From: Bemisia tabaci
Lineage: Eukaryota; Arthropoda; Insecta; Hemiptera; Aleyrodidae
Direction of reading: 5' to 3'
DNA length: 64,000 nucleotides
NCBI RefSeq assembly: GCF_918797505.1
Contig: NC_092798.1
Coordinates: 10,119,501-10,183,500 of the forward strand
Shown one piece after another: positions 1-11,485 of this stretch. The notes beneath the pieces are model-generated. The model was not told where the DNA came from and ran no database searches. It was given only the letters and a program-made list of their open reading frames with translations. How positions within the stretch are numbered: position 1 is the first letter of the stretch; each line of letters begins with the position of its first letter. The translations under genes and the position numbers were made by a program.

Positions 1-132
1 TCATACGCCTTGTCTTTCGATGAGAGATACCTGCATTAATATTGGATTTTCAAGGACCTTCCGCAAAAATGAGTAAATTTATGCAAAAACTAAGTCAAAT
101 ACGAGCTTTACAACCAACGGGTCGTAACAATT

Positions 133-254
133 GGACGTATTTCTGCGAAACGGAACTGTGTGCATTATGACGTGAGCCCTGGTATGCATATAGTCTTGTG
201 TGTCGCAGGGCTCATGTCTTAATGCACATAGTTCTGTTCGGCAGAAATACTTCC
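133..254. mobile_element. MITE family B, copy 1 (122 bp, 4-bp TSD)
   Basis: This is a near-perfect palindrome. It opens with ggacgtatttctgcgaaac and closes with the complementary cagaaatacttcc, and the two arms carry gtgagccctg and cagggctcat. It is flanked by a direct repeat of aatt (129-132 and 255-258). A second copy of identical length with its own 4-bp duplication lies at 9443-9564. There is no coding capacity. Confidence 0.9.
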
Positions 255-280
255 AATTATAAAATCCTTTCTGGACACTT

Positions 281-420
281 TGAACTCAAGGATTGGCTGC
301 CCTTTTGAGCTGTAAAAGCTCAATGACCTCACCTGAGATTTACCAGTATACCCGTCCTCTCCCCATATAGGTACTCTAGCATAAACATGGCAATACTCTC
401 CATCCATGTAGGTACTCTAC
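281..420. repeat. Family R repeat, copy 1
   Basis: A segment containing ggctgcccttttgagc, ctcaatgacc and tctccccatataggtact recurs in similar form at 3502-3595 and 48751-48838. Here the last part (ctccatccatgtaggtactc) appears twice. A related fragment lies near 8785-8830. The type of element is unknown. Confidence 0.6.
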
Positions 421-429
421 GTCCTACGA

Positions 430-1080
430 TTCCCCGACGCGAAACCGCGGAGAACGGGATGCAGCTTGGCAACAGCGCCCAGAAGTCGCGCTCAGGCGGT
501 AATCTATCACGCTTGAATGATACATTTTGACGCGATCCGACGCTCCCCGGCCCGAAATAGCCTATCAAGAGTAGCCAGCCGGACGAAATTAATAACTTTT
601 TTCTCTTACCTATCCCCGGCGCTCCGAGCCCCCTACCCCCCCCCCCCCCCCCCCGGCGCGCCGCCCCCCGCGTTTTTTGCATTTTCCGCGGTGACAAGGA
701 ATATTTCCACTTTGCCGGGCGCTCCCGATCGTATCGGGGCGCGCGGAGCTCCGCCGGCATAACCGCGTAACTTCACTTCGAGGTGAGCCCTATTCGTCCG
801 TTTAACTCATGCTTTTCACGGTCCGTGTGATTGCGGAGTTGCGTCTTTGATGCGGGGGTGCGTTTGTATTGTGATGTTTCCGCGGGGCGACACGGACGGA
901 GGCGTTATCGGGGCTCCGGTCGAAGTTTACGTTTATTGAAAAAGCGTCGAAGCATTGACGTTAGCGCGGAGGGGTGGAAGCGGAGAGGGGGTGGGTGTGC
1001 TGTTTTCCGACGGAATGGGGAAGGGGCGATTCTAAGTCTGCCGGTTTGAACTTTTCGCTGAAATTTTCGCGGGTCCATCC
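430..1080. other. GC-rich, CpG-bearing island with a C19 run
   Basis: Base composition changes sharply from the AT-rich surroundings. CpG dinucleotides are common, and an uninterrupted run of 19 C lies at 636-654. Long frames exist on both strands but look like GC-driven shadows: they have no recognisable domain and one is largely poly-Gly/Pro. No gene is supported. About 1090-1600 is AT-rich with nothing recognisable. Confidence 0.6.
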
Positions 1081-1598
1081 CAGTGGGGGTGTCACTGTTT
1101 CAAGGTGTCTGCCACATGGAAAAAGCTCGAAAGTACTTTTTCACGGGATTCTTTAAATCGTAAAAAAAAAGTCTTGGAAAATGCATTTTTCTACACAAAG
1201 CATTCGCATCACGATCCGTTCCCGCAAAATTTGAGCTGAATTGCGTCCTATTTCAGTTCATTACTCCACCATTTCTAATTTTCAATCTCCGAAGTTCAGT
1301 TTCTTTTGCGAAATTGCCCTTATCGGAGCGTATTTTGCGTGTTAACGTAAGAAAAATGCATTAAAAACGGACATTTTCAGGTATCGAAAATATTCTGTCC
1401 CAGAAAGAAATGCATGTTTCAGCGACCTCGTGGTCCTTCAGGATCAAGCAATTTAATCGGGTGCGGCAAAACTGAAATTCAGACATCAACACCATTTTCC
1501 ACGGGAGATGATTGATTGAACGACTTGTTGAGCATTATAGCGGCTTGATGATGACAAATGAATGTCGAATCGAGCATTTCCAAACACAAATGTGTCAA

Positions 1599-1917
1599 CA
1601 CGTATCGAAGGCAAAACTACCAAACCACGTATCTCCTTTGTTGTGTTTGAAAATCATCGCTCTCAATTTATTTTTTTGAAGGGAGAACAAATCAACATCA
1701 TTCCTTGAGGCTTTCACAGAATACTCTTCTCGCAGAGAAGATAAATCAATGAAGTTTTTAAGAGATGATATCGAACAGTTTTACCATTAAAAAAATACGA
1801 TACAACGATGCACAACAATCCACAACGATATACACAACGAATACAACGATAAGTGAAGTCTGCAACGTCACAAACCGAGCCACCTGGTTTCGGAGTTTCA
1901 CCGTCGATACGTGAACC
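1599..1917. mobile_element. Foldback element N, copy 1
   Basis: It begins near cacgtatcgaaggcaaaact and ends with gtttcaccgtcgatacgtg, so the termini are inverted repeats. The inner text (ccaaaccacgtatctc, then tcattccttgaggctttcac) is shared with copy 2 at 15150-15405. It is non-coding. Confidence 0.65.
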
Positions 1918-1950
1918 AAAAAAATCCGCTATATTTGATTGTCTCACATG

Positions 1951-2327
1951 CCGTCGTTTCTTTCACGAAAGAACGTAATTACATTTCAGTATTTTCAAAT
2001 TTTATCGCTCAAATTGCATTTTTACCAGGAGAATCTTGGGCATTATGAACTGAGAATCTCACTGATATATTTTTTGAAACCATGCCAAAATCAGACTTTT
2101 GACCAACAGTTGCACAGGTACACTCTTTCCAAAGGTCCAGTTGCACGATCAAATTGAGCCATCAAATTGGGCCTCTCATTGGTCGCATCCTCACCTCAGG
2201 TGTTTTTCCACCAATCAGAGCTTCAGTTTGATGGCTCAATTTGATCGTGTAACTGAACCTCAAAATATACTTGCCGGAGTCAATTTTGGAACCTTGGAAT
2301 ATAGTTACGTTACGGGAAACGACGATC
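1951..2327. mobile_element. Foldback element J, copy 1, interrupted by K
   Basis: The left end (ccgtcgtttctttcacgaaa) and right end (acgttacgggaaacgacg) are inverted repeats. Related copies lie at 22822-23080, 36447-36711 and 43805-44064. The palindrome K at 2133-2260 interrupts this copy. Confidence 0.6.
2133..2260. mobile_element. Palindromic MITE K nested in J
   Basis: The two halves of this 128-bp unit are reverse complements. The motifs cgatcaaattgagccatcaa and ttgatggctcaatttgatcg sit at opposite ends. The flanks share caa, a possible 3-bp target duplication. It is absent from the other J copies, so it inserted later. Confidence 0.7.
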
Positions 2328-2459
2328 CTACTGTATCACCCCTGAAAAGATGCATCATATCTGATAAGGAGACAAATCAAATGGGAGATGGAACAACCTC
2401 TCACGTATCTTAATGTTGATTTCCAAAAATAAACTTGTTACTACAGGGAAGATAGGCGT

Positions 2460-2990
2460 GCTGGGCTCTTAAAATCTTTTGTTTCCGAGGGGGCAGCGTC
2501 CCCCTCTCAGCCTTTAAAACCTCGAAAGAGGCCGGAGCGGAGCGAGCGGATGAATGAAACCGGTAATTCGTGGTCGTGACGCTTCGAAAATAAACAAGAC
2601 GAAAAAAATGCCTCGTTCCCGAGTCGGAGTTCCCGACCGCGACCTGGGAACGAATCATTGGCATACCAACGACCGACAACCGACGTTTCCCGAAGCCACG
2701 TTCACTGCGCTCCGGCCCCGCGTCCAAAGGCTCCAGTGTTCGATATTCCCATGAGCCTGACGTCATAACGAGCGGAAATTGATTTGACGAGTCACGCAAA
2801 AGCCGGACAACGAGGAGGCGAACGCCCGGACCGGCGGCGGAGAGGAGACGAGAAAAAAAGATAAAAAGGGAAAAGAAAACAGCGGAGGGAGGAAGCGGGC
2901 GCACGCCTGGCATTTCGGCTATTCCGAGGCATTCGATGAGCTCAAATAAAAAAATTCTCCAATGAATCGAGCGCAGCGTTGCCGGATTGT
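2460..2990. other. GC-rich island
   Basis: This is a CpG-bearing, purine/pyrimidine-skewed stretch. A 195-codon minus-strand frame spans it, but it has no domain, no convincing codon pattern and strong compositional bias, so no gene is called. Confidence 0.45.
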
Positions 2991-2999
2991 TGGACATTG

Positions 3000-3125
3000 C
3001 GTCGCTTTTCTGACGGAAAGGGTTATCTCGATTTCCATATGAGCCCTGGGATGGATTGAGTTATACGGAGAACAGGGTTCATTTGGTAATTGAGATATGC
3101 CCTTACGTCAGAGGGCGGCGATATA
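3000..3125. mobile_element. MITE family A, copy 1
   Basis: This palindrome has ctgacgg-aagggttatctc at the left and gagatatgcccttacgtcag at the right, with gagccctggg and acagggttca around the centre. The same design recurs nine times in the window. Only the arms are conserved. Confidence 0.85.
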
Positions 3126-3226
3126 AGCAGGTCGATTTGAGAGGTGGGGCATGAAGGTGGAAACTTTAAAAGTTCGATAATACGAAACGTAGAGATTTGA
3201 CGGTGGTAGCATTGGTTTGCATCTAG

Positions 3227-3390
3227 CAGTGGCGTGGCATGAATAATCGATTATCGATATTTCCTCATTTGAATTCGTAGTGAAGAATCGATTATTAAGG
3301 TGTTCGCTGCGAACACCCTGTTAATCGATCCTTTTCCATAGATTTAAATGGCAGATCAATCGATATATCGCAAAGCACGGCACGCCACTG
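3227..3390. mobile_element. hAT-type MITE (164 bp, 8-bp TSD)
   Basis: The termini are CAGTGGCGTGGCATG and its complement CACGGCACGCCACTG. An 8-bp direct repeat flanks it: gcatctag at 3219-3226 and gcatctat at 3391-3398, with one difference. An 8-bp duplication and CAGTG-type ends fit the hAT superfamily. The centre holds a smaller palindrome, gtgttcgctgcgaacacc. It shares termini with the longer element at 20194-21021. Confidence 0.88.
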
Positions 3391-3501
3391 GCATCTATTA
3401 CGATTTCCTACAATTCAAAATTTGAATCGTGGCGTAAAAAACATAAGGTGAGGTAACATATTCGTGGCGTAATAAACATAACGTTGTAAACATAACTTCA
3501 T

Positions 3502-3595
3502 AGGTTTGCTGCCCTTTTGGGCCCTAAAAGCTCCATGACCCAAGCTCAAAATCACCGACATGTCCGGTATCTCCCTATGTAGGTGGGTACTCAAG
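3502..3595. repeat. Family R repeat, copy 2
   Basis: It contains gctgcccttttgggcccta, aagctccatgacc and tctccctatgtaggt, the same ordered blocks as the copies at 281 and 48751. Confidence 0.6.
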
Positions 3596-3865
3596 TGTGG
3601 GGTTTTTAAAAATGTTGTCTTCGGGAGGGGTGCAAAAAGTTCTTCGCCTTCACATTTTTTGAGGCAGCCTTCGCATTTTTGAGGTTGCCTTCACATTGCT
3701 ATTCACGCGAGACTTCCGCGTATCACTGTTTCCTTCTCATATAAAGAGAGCGATTCACTATTTCCTGCGCATAAGAGGGTGCCTAACTATTTTTTTCTCA
3801 TAAAAGAGCGCATTACCCAGTTTACTACGCAAGTAGCTGCGCGCTTAGCCGGTTTATACCCCCTT

Positions 3866-3995
3866 GCTCACATTTTTTTAAACATTTTTAAGGTTCCCTC
3901 ACATTTTTTTTTTACCCCTTCTCCGTGCCTTCACATTTTTTTACCCCTTTTCAGGTGCTTCACATTTTTCTACCCCTTTTCAGGTGCCTTAACAT
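3866..3995 (+). repeat. T-rich minisatellite, period about 30 bp
   Basis: Units of the form cttcacatttttttacccc followed by ttttcaggtgc repeat about four times with small length changes. A looser version (ttcacattttttgaggcag) lies upstream at 3640-3710. The open frame across it is repeat-driven. Confidence 0.65.
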
Positions 3996-4009
3996 CTGCT
4001 CCCCAATCG

Positions 4010-4610
4010 GCCAATCGTGTATTTTCTACACCCCTGTCTCCGGGTAGAATCAATTCTCAAAAATCGATCCTGAAAATCGGGATAAAATTCAGATCCCTCC
4101 GCGGCGACGGGGCAACCCTGAAAAATACATATTCGTGTAGGCGAATCGGAGGACGCGATGCGATGTGGCAGCCGGCGGCGGTCGAGGGGGGGGGGGGGGG
4201 CGGTGGCCTGTGCGATGACGAGGATCGATAAGGCCGGACGGAGAGAAGAATGCGTCCGAGGATGCTTCGAGATGAACACTGCTGCAGATCAACTGGCCCC
4301 GGCCCCGGGGGAGGGGCGCGGGGGGCGACGGGGCGGGGGTAACCGCACTTACCGCGGCGGTAATGCCGCTCCGGTAAGCGGTCCGGCGGCCGACATGTCT
4401 CGCTCATGTAAACGCCATGAGCTAAAATAAATATCCCTCGGCGTATCGCTGTCGGGGCCCGGGACCCCGGTATGCGCCGCGTCCCCGGTCCAGGTGACGT
4501 CACCCATCCGTCCCTCCGAGGACGGGCTCTTCCTCCTTCGGTTTCCGGGGATGGCGAGGTGCGTGGGGACCCGGCGAGAGGGTCGCGCAGGTGAAATAAC
4601 AAGATGCGAG
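4010..4610. other. GC-rich, CpG-bearing island with a G15 run
   Basis: The island is dense in CpG and holds 15 consecutive G at 4186-4200. Overlapping frames of up to 181 codons on the minus strand are Pro/Arg-rich and unlike any family I know. About 4620-4905 holds nothing recognisable. Confidence 0.55.
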
Positions 4611-4907
4611 GACGATTAATTGGAGTGCGTCAAGAGACGACTTCCAACGATTTTCCGTAAACACGCCTATCTGCGTAGGGTGATGGGTGTGAGATGAGTT
4701 GTTGTTTATCGACCCGAAAAAGTTGATTCCTCCTCGAGTTATACGGTTCGATTGGTTGCAGGATCTGTGGTGACTGCGTTGAAGTATTAACCTAAAAATA
4801 AACAGAGCGGGATAATTGGACTAATTGTTGGTGTAGCAGAAAGGGATTAGACATACATATGCAGACGCAACTATACAAACACTTACCCTTACGAAGAAAT
4901 CAGTAAA

Positions 4908-5036
4908 TGTCGTCGTCTCCGTGACGTAATGGCGTATCTTTATTTCCACATAAGCCGCGGGAAACATAGAGATATATGGAGAACAGGGCTCACGTGTTAG
5001 TTAAGAAACGCCCTTATATCAGAGGAGCGACGATAT
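4908..5036. mobile_element. MITE family A, copy 2
   Basis: It opens with tgtcgtcgtctccgtgacg and closes with atatcagaggagcgacga, with complementary arms around acagggctca. It is degenerate relative to the copy at 60402. Confidence 0.8.
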
Positions 5037-5396
5037 GCATAAAGAATCATGTAACTACGCATTTGAATAGCAAGGTGGGAAAACGGCGTACCCTGGGTTA
5101 TACTTACGCCATTTTTCAGTAAACCAATTTTTGAATCGTGTACAATTGCTCATGTCTAAGTGTTACCAATTACCACACAAAATTTTATTACGGTTTCTCA
5201 GTGGCGCGATACGCTGGGACTTCTACTGCAGGAGGATGCTTTGTAGCTTAGTGAAAATGTTTAAGAGTCTGCACTCTGGACCAAGATACTTTTTCCCCAG
5301 TAAATTACTGTCCACTCATGCATTCTCCAAGTTCCAAAATGCGATCATTCCGTGCTGATTTCCGCAATACCCGGCAAGTAGATAGGGTTTGATGCT

Positions 5397-5713
5397 CAGA
5401 CCCCATAAGGATTAGACCTAAAATATGCTTTGAGGATTAGACCTGATTACTTTTTCACTCATCTGAGATTGAAGCATTGCACTCCACGGAACCAGACTGT
5501 GCAAGTTGTTCACTACTTTCGAATGTTGGAGTTGAGACTGTACACTATACGCACAATTTTTAAAGCAATACAATTTTTGTATCAGTGTTCTCAGATCGAA
5601 ATCAATGAAAAATTCTATAGATAGCAAAAACATCTTGGAAAAACTGAAAATTCCGAGCTTTAGATGATCAACCGTGAAAAATCAAGTATCAGGTCTAATC
5701 CTCATGGGGTCTG
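5397..5713. mobile_element. Foldback element, CAGACCCCAT ends (317 bp)
   Basis: It starts cagaccccataaggattag and ends with the complementary ctaatcctcatggggtctg. The subterminal motif ggattagacct occurs twice at the left. The short frames it gives on both strands are a by-product of the palindrome. Confidence 0.75.
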
Positions 5714-6436
5714 CGCCTTAAAACCTATACTCCGGCAACCCGCACATCATCGAAATCTCTCCATCGTAACCGTGTAAAATGCGAGCTTTTTGCGGGCTTG
5801 GCAATAGTCGCGTCGCGTATACCTACTCTCGGTGCGTTCACCTAGCTCCCCCCTTTGATTAATGATCCCTGCCCCGCTGAATAGGAAATTGATAAAAGAG
5901 TGTTTCAGGAGCGCTAAAACAAAAGAGACTCGACGGCAGGGCGAGAGGACGAGCCCGAACAGAAAGTCCCTGAAAAGATATTATATCGGTAACGCTGTAA
6001 TGGATCCCTTTTTCCTCTCATTAAGAGTTGACGTTTATGAATCGGTTTTTTTCTCTCTCTTGCTCCGGTTTTTTTTTCTTTTTTCGGGAGTTACCGCAAG
6101 AGGTTTCGGTCGACTCGACGTCAACGGGCCCCTCAAATGCACCCTACCGCGTTTCGACCGACGCACCGGCTGAATCCATCCGTCTCTGCCCGCGCGGTGT
6201 TGCAATTTACGCGGTAAACTTGGAATTTCCCCGAGGTTTTAATACGGAACAAGGTGCGATTTGGTGGTTGTGGCTTGGGATCATCATCAATCTGTTTATT
6301 CATTCATATTTACGAATACCTTTCCCTGTGAGACGGTGGCCGTTATAGGAATTGATGAACCGTACTTATTGTAATCGGAATTCCATTTTTCAAAGGGAAA
6401 AAATGAGTGAAGGGTAGGAGAGAGTTTGACCGTAAA

Positions 6437-6485
6437 AAGTGTCCGAAGTTAAAACTGATCCCAACAAAGAACTTCGGACAGTTCG
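6437..6485. repeat. Short perfect hairpin
   Basis: The arms tgtccgaagtt and aacttcggaca are exact complements separated by about 19 nt. No function can be assigned. Confidence 0.5.
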
Positions 6486-6610
6486 ATTTTGATTGCACAG
6501 TAGTGCACGACAAATACCGTCGGGTAAAGTTGTACAAAACGATACATATTTTTATCTCTTCTGTTGTGGCAGAATTAATGCAACTTGGACGAAAAATTGT
6601 TATTTTTCTA

Positions 6611-6839
6611 TACAGTGTGATCCAAAAGCCCCACACAGCAACGGGCAGCTCAGCACTCCTGTAACTTTCGAAGAAATTGAGATAGAGACTTGAAATTTCA
6701 TTAGTGCTCCGAGATCACAGAAAACTACTTTCGGGAATCCCCACAATTTTAAAAGGAACCACCCTGAATAAGGGAAGAACCACAGGGGCTACAGGGATGA
6801 TCTTGGACATTTTCTGGCGTCACCTTGTATATTTTAAAG
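6611..6839. mobile_element. Probable small transposon, TACAGTGTGA ends
   Basis: The left end tacagtgtgatccaaaag and the right end gcgtcaccttgta are imperfect inverted repeats next to ta on both sides. The gggtga-tccaaaag style of terminus is common in insect DNA transposons. There is only one copy here, so confidence is limited. Confidence 0.4.
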
Positions 6840-6848
6840 AGTAAGTTT

Positions 6849-6923
6849 GTACGTATTCATGCTAAAAAAAACTGTGCTGCACGTATGAATATGCACATTG
6901 TTGCTTCTAGCATAAATACGTCC
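6849..6923. mobile_element. Short MITE related to family B
   Basis: The arms gtacgtattcatgcta and tagcataaatacgtcc are inverted repeats. The block after the left arm resembles the aactgtg-gca part of family B. A similar hairpin lies at 42012-42092 and a half copy near 57642. Confidence 0.6.
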
Positions 6924-7119
6924 GTTTATTCTACAGGCACAAGGAACAATTAATTGGATTCACTTTGCGATGCGGAACCATCATTTCTGGCTTATCATCC
7001 CCTAATATACTTCATTTCTGGAGAGAATGAGGGGGGGGGGTTGTACGGACGACCCCTCTCTCTCTCTCTCTCGAGATTACCTTCTTTTAGGGCGCCAACC
7101 AAAGTTGATCCTGAAAATG

Positions 7120-7590
7120 CGAATCCGGCCTGTTCTTACATTTCTCCTTATCCCTCATTTCTTCTAAGTCCAGGCAGGCGCCATCTGCCACCACGGTCCT
7201 TCCCGCGGATCGGCCCCTGTCACCGTTGACGTCATAAACGCGCACGATGACGGCTCATACACGCACGGCTCTGTGACGTATCAAAGCGGGTCGGACGGGA
7301 CACGCACCCGCCACACAACAAGGGAGAACCGTGGAAGGATGTGGCGCTTATTAACACGGCCGCAACACGCGTCGGTATCGAAGATAGAGGGCGCTGCCGT
7401 TGACGTCTGTCGCCACTGTCGCCCGCTACGGGAGCCGGTCGGGCCCGGTCCCTCCGCCGAGCCGCGAGCCGTGACTCGGAGAGTCGAAAGCCCGAGACGC
7501 GTGTTGTGTTGTGTCGCGTCCGAGTCGCCCAATAAGCGACGGCGCACAGTGGATCGAGTCACCCGAAGCGATCGGACAAAATTTTGAAAC
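7120..7590. other. GC-rich, CpG-bearing island
   Basis: Many CpG and repeated cgcacg, ccgagcc and gagtcg motifs are present. A G10 run (7031-7040) and a CT repeat (about 7055-7073) lie just upstream. No exon is recognised. Confidence 0.45.
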
Positions 7591-7781
7591 TTTAAAAGCT
7601 TATTACTCCGTTTATACACAATTTTGAGGTTTTAAAAGTGGTTCCATTGGTTCCCTCGTGCAAATTACTTTCAAAACCACCCCTGAAAGTTTAAAATGTG
7701 ACGAAATAAATATCAAAATTCGCAGTTATAGTCTAACAGTTTCATGTCCGATCTCTCTGATTGACTCGATCCACTGTGCGG
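7542..7781. mobile_element. Foldback element S, copy 1
   Basis: The left end gcgcacagtggatcgagtc is complementary to the right end gactcgatccactgtgcg. The subterminal gatcggacaaa and atgtccgatct also pair. A second copy lies at 45043-45283. Confidence 0.8.
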
Positions 7782-8091
7782 CGATGGGACGATGGGACAC
7801 GCGCCGTACAGGGAAGGTAGGTCAGTCGAGTCGTTCCCGTCCCGGCTCAGGCGTCGCGGCGCCCTGTCAGCACCGGCGTCGTCCCGCAGGACTCAGGGAT
7901 GCCGGATTGTAATGGTTGTGTTCACTCGCGTTTTCTGATTGAAGCGTTTAGGGTTAGGGGGACGGAATCAATCCAAAGGGTAGGTACGCAGGCTATGCGC
8001 TCTCTCAGTTCGCCTTCAGTTCATGAGGTAGGCCAGACAACATCCCCCGTGCAGCAATAGTTATCTCGCGAAATTTCACTCGCGTTTCCTG

Positions 8092-8662
8092 ATTGACCAG
8101 TTGAGAAAGGCATGAATTTGAGTATTTTTATTCATGTATCTCATCCAAAATTTAATGTAGAACGCGATTCGCGCAACGAAAGTTTCCAAAATTAATTTCT
8201 AACTAAATCATCAACGCTTTTATTTTACATTGATGGATCACATAAAAGAACTCCCCGCTCACAAAAAAAAAGAAAACAAAACAAAAGTTTACTCGAATTT
8301 TCATTCTCGACAACGTACAACAACGGTGTTGGCAGGTCCTCGATCGAGTGATGTTCTTTCCCCGACTTGTTTTGTGCTAAGTGTCAACAAAGTGCAACAG
8401 CCACCTGAACCGAAGCACCGAAATAAAAATTGCCATCTTTTCATGCCGCAGAGATATTTACGGTAAAGTTTACTGCGCTGTTTGTCCCAACTAGCGGAGC
8501 GGATTCATGAACGGGAGGTTTGAATTTAATCGCAAATTGTGAGGTAGCATAGTTCGGAGTTAGTCTCAGTAATTTTCATCGCTCGAATTGTGTTCTGCGT
8601 TAAAATTTGGTTTGAAAAATGCACCAGAATGCTTGAATTCGTCCCTAGTCCATAGGTCCATT
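8092..8662. mobile_element. Foldback element T, copy 1 (degenerate)
   Basis: The arms match those of the better copy at 61424-61974. The left half has tgaatttgag, catgtatctcatccaaaatt and tagaacgcgattcgcgcaac. The right half has the complement (aattgtgttctgcgttaaaa, aatgcttgaattcgtccc). The arms have diverged, so this is an old insertion. Confidence 0.65.
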
Positions 8663-8859
8663 TCCATCTGACACTTATTTCTAAGAGTGTATTTTCTGCA
8701 GACATTCTGACAAATTATTCTAGTCGATTTAGTTCATTAATTAACACGTCCCCCATGACAGAGCTTTACACCGGCGAACCAATCAGACAGCGGCAGAGAC
8801 ATGGCAAAACTCTCCCTACGCGGGTAGTCTAGATCCGGCAATGGTGGAGGAAGTGGCGG

Positions 8860-9290
8860 AATTAGGACATAACGCTGCGGTTTCTCGGGGCACATTTTTG
8901 TCAGCAGAATGGGAGCGGGACTCGGCGTCGGGAGCTAATTGGGAGGCGCAAGCGGCGCCAAATTCAAATTCAGCGCCGCCGTCTCGCCGCGTGGGAAAAT
9001 TCGGCCGAAGGACTCGTTAAGCCTCCGCGCTGCTACCGGGAGCGGGAGTCCCGCGGGAGGCGCGCGCGCGATCTTGCCAGATTTTACGATAAAATGTGGG
9101 CATTTCACATGGGTTTGAAATAGGGACTCGGCACTATTTGGCAACGGTGCGCTTGGGGAACCCGGACCCAGTGCAGCGCCCGACCCGGTCCCGGTCCGGC
9201 CGACAGGTACAATGAAGACAGTCGCGAGGGGACATCGCGCCCTGTTGCCATGGTTACCACCCCCTCGCCTCGCCCCCCGTTATATCTGCA
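8860..9290. other. GC-rich, CpG-bearing island
   Basis: A run of CpG-dense sequence with ggcgccaaattcaaattcag, gcgcgcgcgat and ccggtcccggtccggcc blocks. No coding or RNA gene signal was seen. Confidence 0.45.
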
Positions 9291-9347
9291 CCTATTTGGA
9301 GGGATACTTTTGCCGTGTCTCTCATGCTAATTGTTTTTATATCGCCT

Positions 9348-9702
9348 CACTGGAAAAAAAAACACTTCGGATCTTGAGTCCAGACTCTTAAAAACATCGA
9401 CAAGAAAAAATACTCTTAATTCAATCAGATTTAAGCTTAAATGGACGTATTTCTGTCAAACGGAACTATGTGCATTATGACGTGAGCCCTGTTACGCATG
9501 TATTCTTATGGGTCTCAGGGCTCATGGCTTAATGCACATAGTTCCGTTTGATAGAAATACGTCCAAATCAAGAACCAAGCCTCTTAATTTGAGCAGATTA
9601 CCTTTTGATTTAAGCTTAAATCTGCTTGAATCAAGAGTCCTTTTTCTTGTCAATGTTTTCTAGAGTCTGGACTCTAGATCCAATGTGTTTTTTTTTCCAG
9701 TG
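9348..9702. mobile_element. CACTGG-ended MITE C, copy 1, with B nested
   Basis: The outer element has cactggaaaaaaaaacac at the left and its complement with ttttccagtg at the right. Internal motifs are gagtccagactctta and tttaagcttaaat. Without the 122-bp B insertion and one 4-bp duplicate it is nearly the same as the intact copy at 23470-23696. Confidence 0.9.
9443..9564. mobile_element. MITE family B, copy 2, nested in C
   Basis: This 122-bp palindrome begins ggacgtatttctg and ends agaaatacgtcc. It is flanked by aaat at 9439-9442 and 9565-9568. The uninterrupted C copy at 23470 has one aaat at this point, which shows that the 4-bp flank is a true target duplication. Confidence 0.95.
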
Positions 9703-9783
9703 TTATAGAATATTCATAGGGCTCTTACGGACTGGAGTACAAAAAGTTCTCATCCCTCCCATTTTTCAAATCGACACTTGGAC

Positions 9784-10030
9784 CGCGTTGAGCAGAAAGG
9801 AACCATGCCACGTCAGCTAATGCCAAATTTAACCGGGCAGTTTATTAATTTTTAACATGCAAACGGTTGTGCGGATTTTTGTGCGAATTTCAATGAATTC
9901 TGCATGGTTCGAAGTAAATTCCTCAAAATGTTCAAAGGAATCCGCACAAACGTTTTCTTGTAAAAAATTAAATTGCCCTAGTTAAATTTGGCAATACCTG
10001 GTGTGGCTTGGTTCCTTTTTGCTTAACGCG
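9784..10030. mobile_element. Foldback element V (247 bp)
   Basis: The left arm has cgcgttgagcagaaaggaac, ccatgccac and tgccaaatttaac. The right arm is its diverged complement, ending in ttcctttttgcttaacgcg. The loop is AT-rich. It is non-coding. Confidence 0.75.
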
Positions 10031-10034
10031 AAGA

Positions 10035-11480
10035 ACTTATCTTTATTTTCAAACGCGCTTTTTCCTCAGTAATTTCAAAAGCATGACATTGTTTATGGCT
10101 CTGTGAGCATAAATTGCTACGATTTTGCGAAAGATCTGTGACTTTTACGCGATTTTTCATAAAAAAGTGATTTTTACCGAAGTCATGCCGAAAATTTTAA
10201 AAAAACGCACTTTTGCCGGCTTTAAAAGTGAAAACCGCCGTTTTCGGGGCCTACCCATTTCCACAATCGACGCATCGCGACCCACTGCCCACTGGTCGTG
10301 TGGTCGATACGTTTTTGCACCCCTGCACTCTTCACGGACCATTGTGTGCACATTTATTCGATAGTAAAGCACCGATTATCTGTGCTTCGTTTAACCGTTT
10401 CCTCGGTTTTCAGTATTCGATTGTGTGTATACCACCCAGTGACTCTTCTGAAATCCGAGCTTTTTCGATAGAGAGGATAGATAAATAATATCACAACCAA
10501 GCTGCACTTTCGACGAGACAAGAAAACAAGGTTTGATGTCAAAATACCCCCCTTCTCAGAATTTACTACCTTTTTCAAGATTTTCCTCGACTTCCAAAGA
10601 ACTTGTCAGCCAGCTTTCTCTAGAATAATGAAAATTTGAGGTATCGAACCTCTAGCACTACCACTACCCCTCATTTACTCTGAAAGTTCTTCCATAACGA
10701 CGAGTCACTGTTTCGGCAGCAACTAAATAACCTGTCAGTTTCAGAATATTTACTCTGAAGGCTTGACATGCTGAGCCCCTTGCTGCAAGTCCAATAGTTG
10801 CATCTCTCAACTGCTGGAGAACTTCTTCGGAGAGAGTTCGCCGTCCTTATCCTCTTCGTAAAAACAGTGTCGCTTTTTTTGTGAGTTCTGAGCTCTTTTT
10901 GAGCCTATTGTCAACTGAACTGATGTCAAAAGAGTTCTCTGGTCGTGATAAAGTATATAGAATCTTCAACCTCTGTAAGCAGTTTCAAATAAACTTGGAT
11001 AGGAAAAAGTAATGTATCAAAAGTATTAATTTATTTATAAACTCCAATTATTGTTACTCAAAATTTCGCGTCATCGCGATTTTTTCCCTTGGTTTTTCCC
11101 GCATCCCAGCAATATCTTCATCAAACAGTCTTCAGGGAATATTGGCTGCAGTTTTATTAAGTTCGTGTTCTCTTTTTATCAATTATTCCTTTTTTTCAAG
11201 TTTTTTTTTGAAATTTCTATTGAGTTCCCGTGAAACTTACACTGAGAAAAAACAGATGCTTGCCACAAGTCTGATGATTCTTGAATATGCCGCTAATGGT
11301 TCTTTTTCATCCTGATTCAAGCCGAATTTTCTAGAAACAAGGAAAAACAGCTCACATTAAGCAGCAACATACTTGATTCAAGTAAAAATATTTCTTCCTG
11401 GCTCATTTTTAAGATTAAAGTTTTGTTTAGTGTATCCTGTTCCCTGATCGATCCAAAACATGTCCCTAATCGACCAATCG
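10035..11480. other. AT-rich stretch, no recognised gene
   Basis: This is low-complexity AT-rich DNA with short chance frames only. No repeat copy from the other families, splice-competent exon or RNA gene was recognised here. Confidence 0.5.
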
Positions 11481-11485
11481 TAGAA

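Noticed and set aside
2410..2997. 195-codon frame on the minus strand
   Set aside because: Same reasons: GC-driven frame, no domain, no splice or promoter context.
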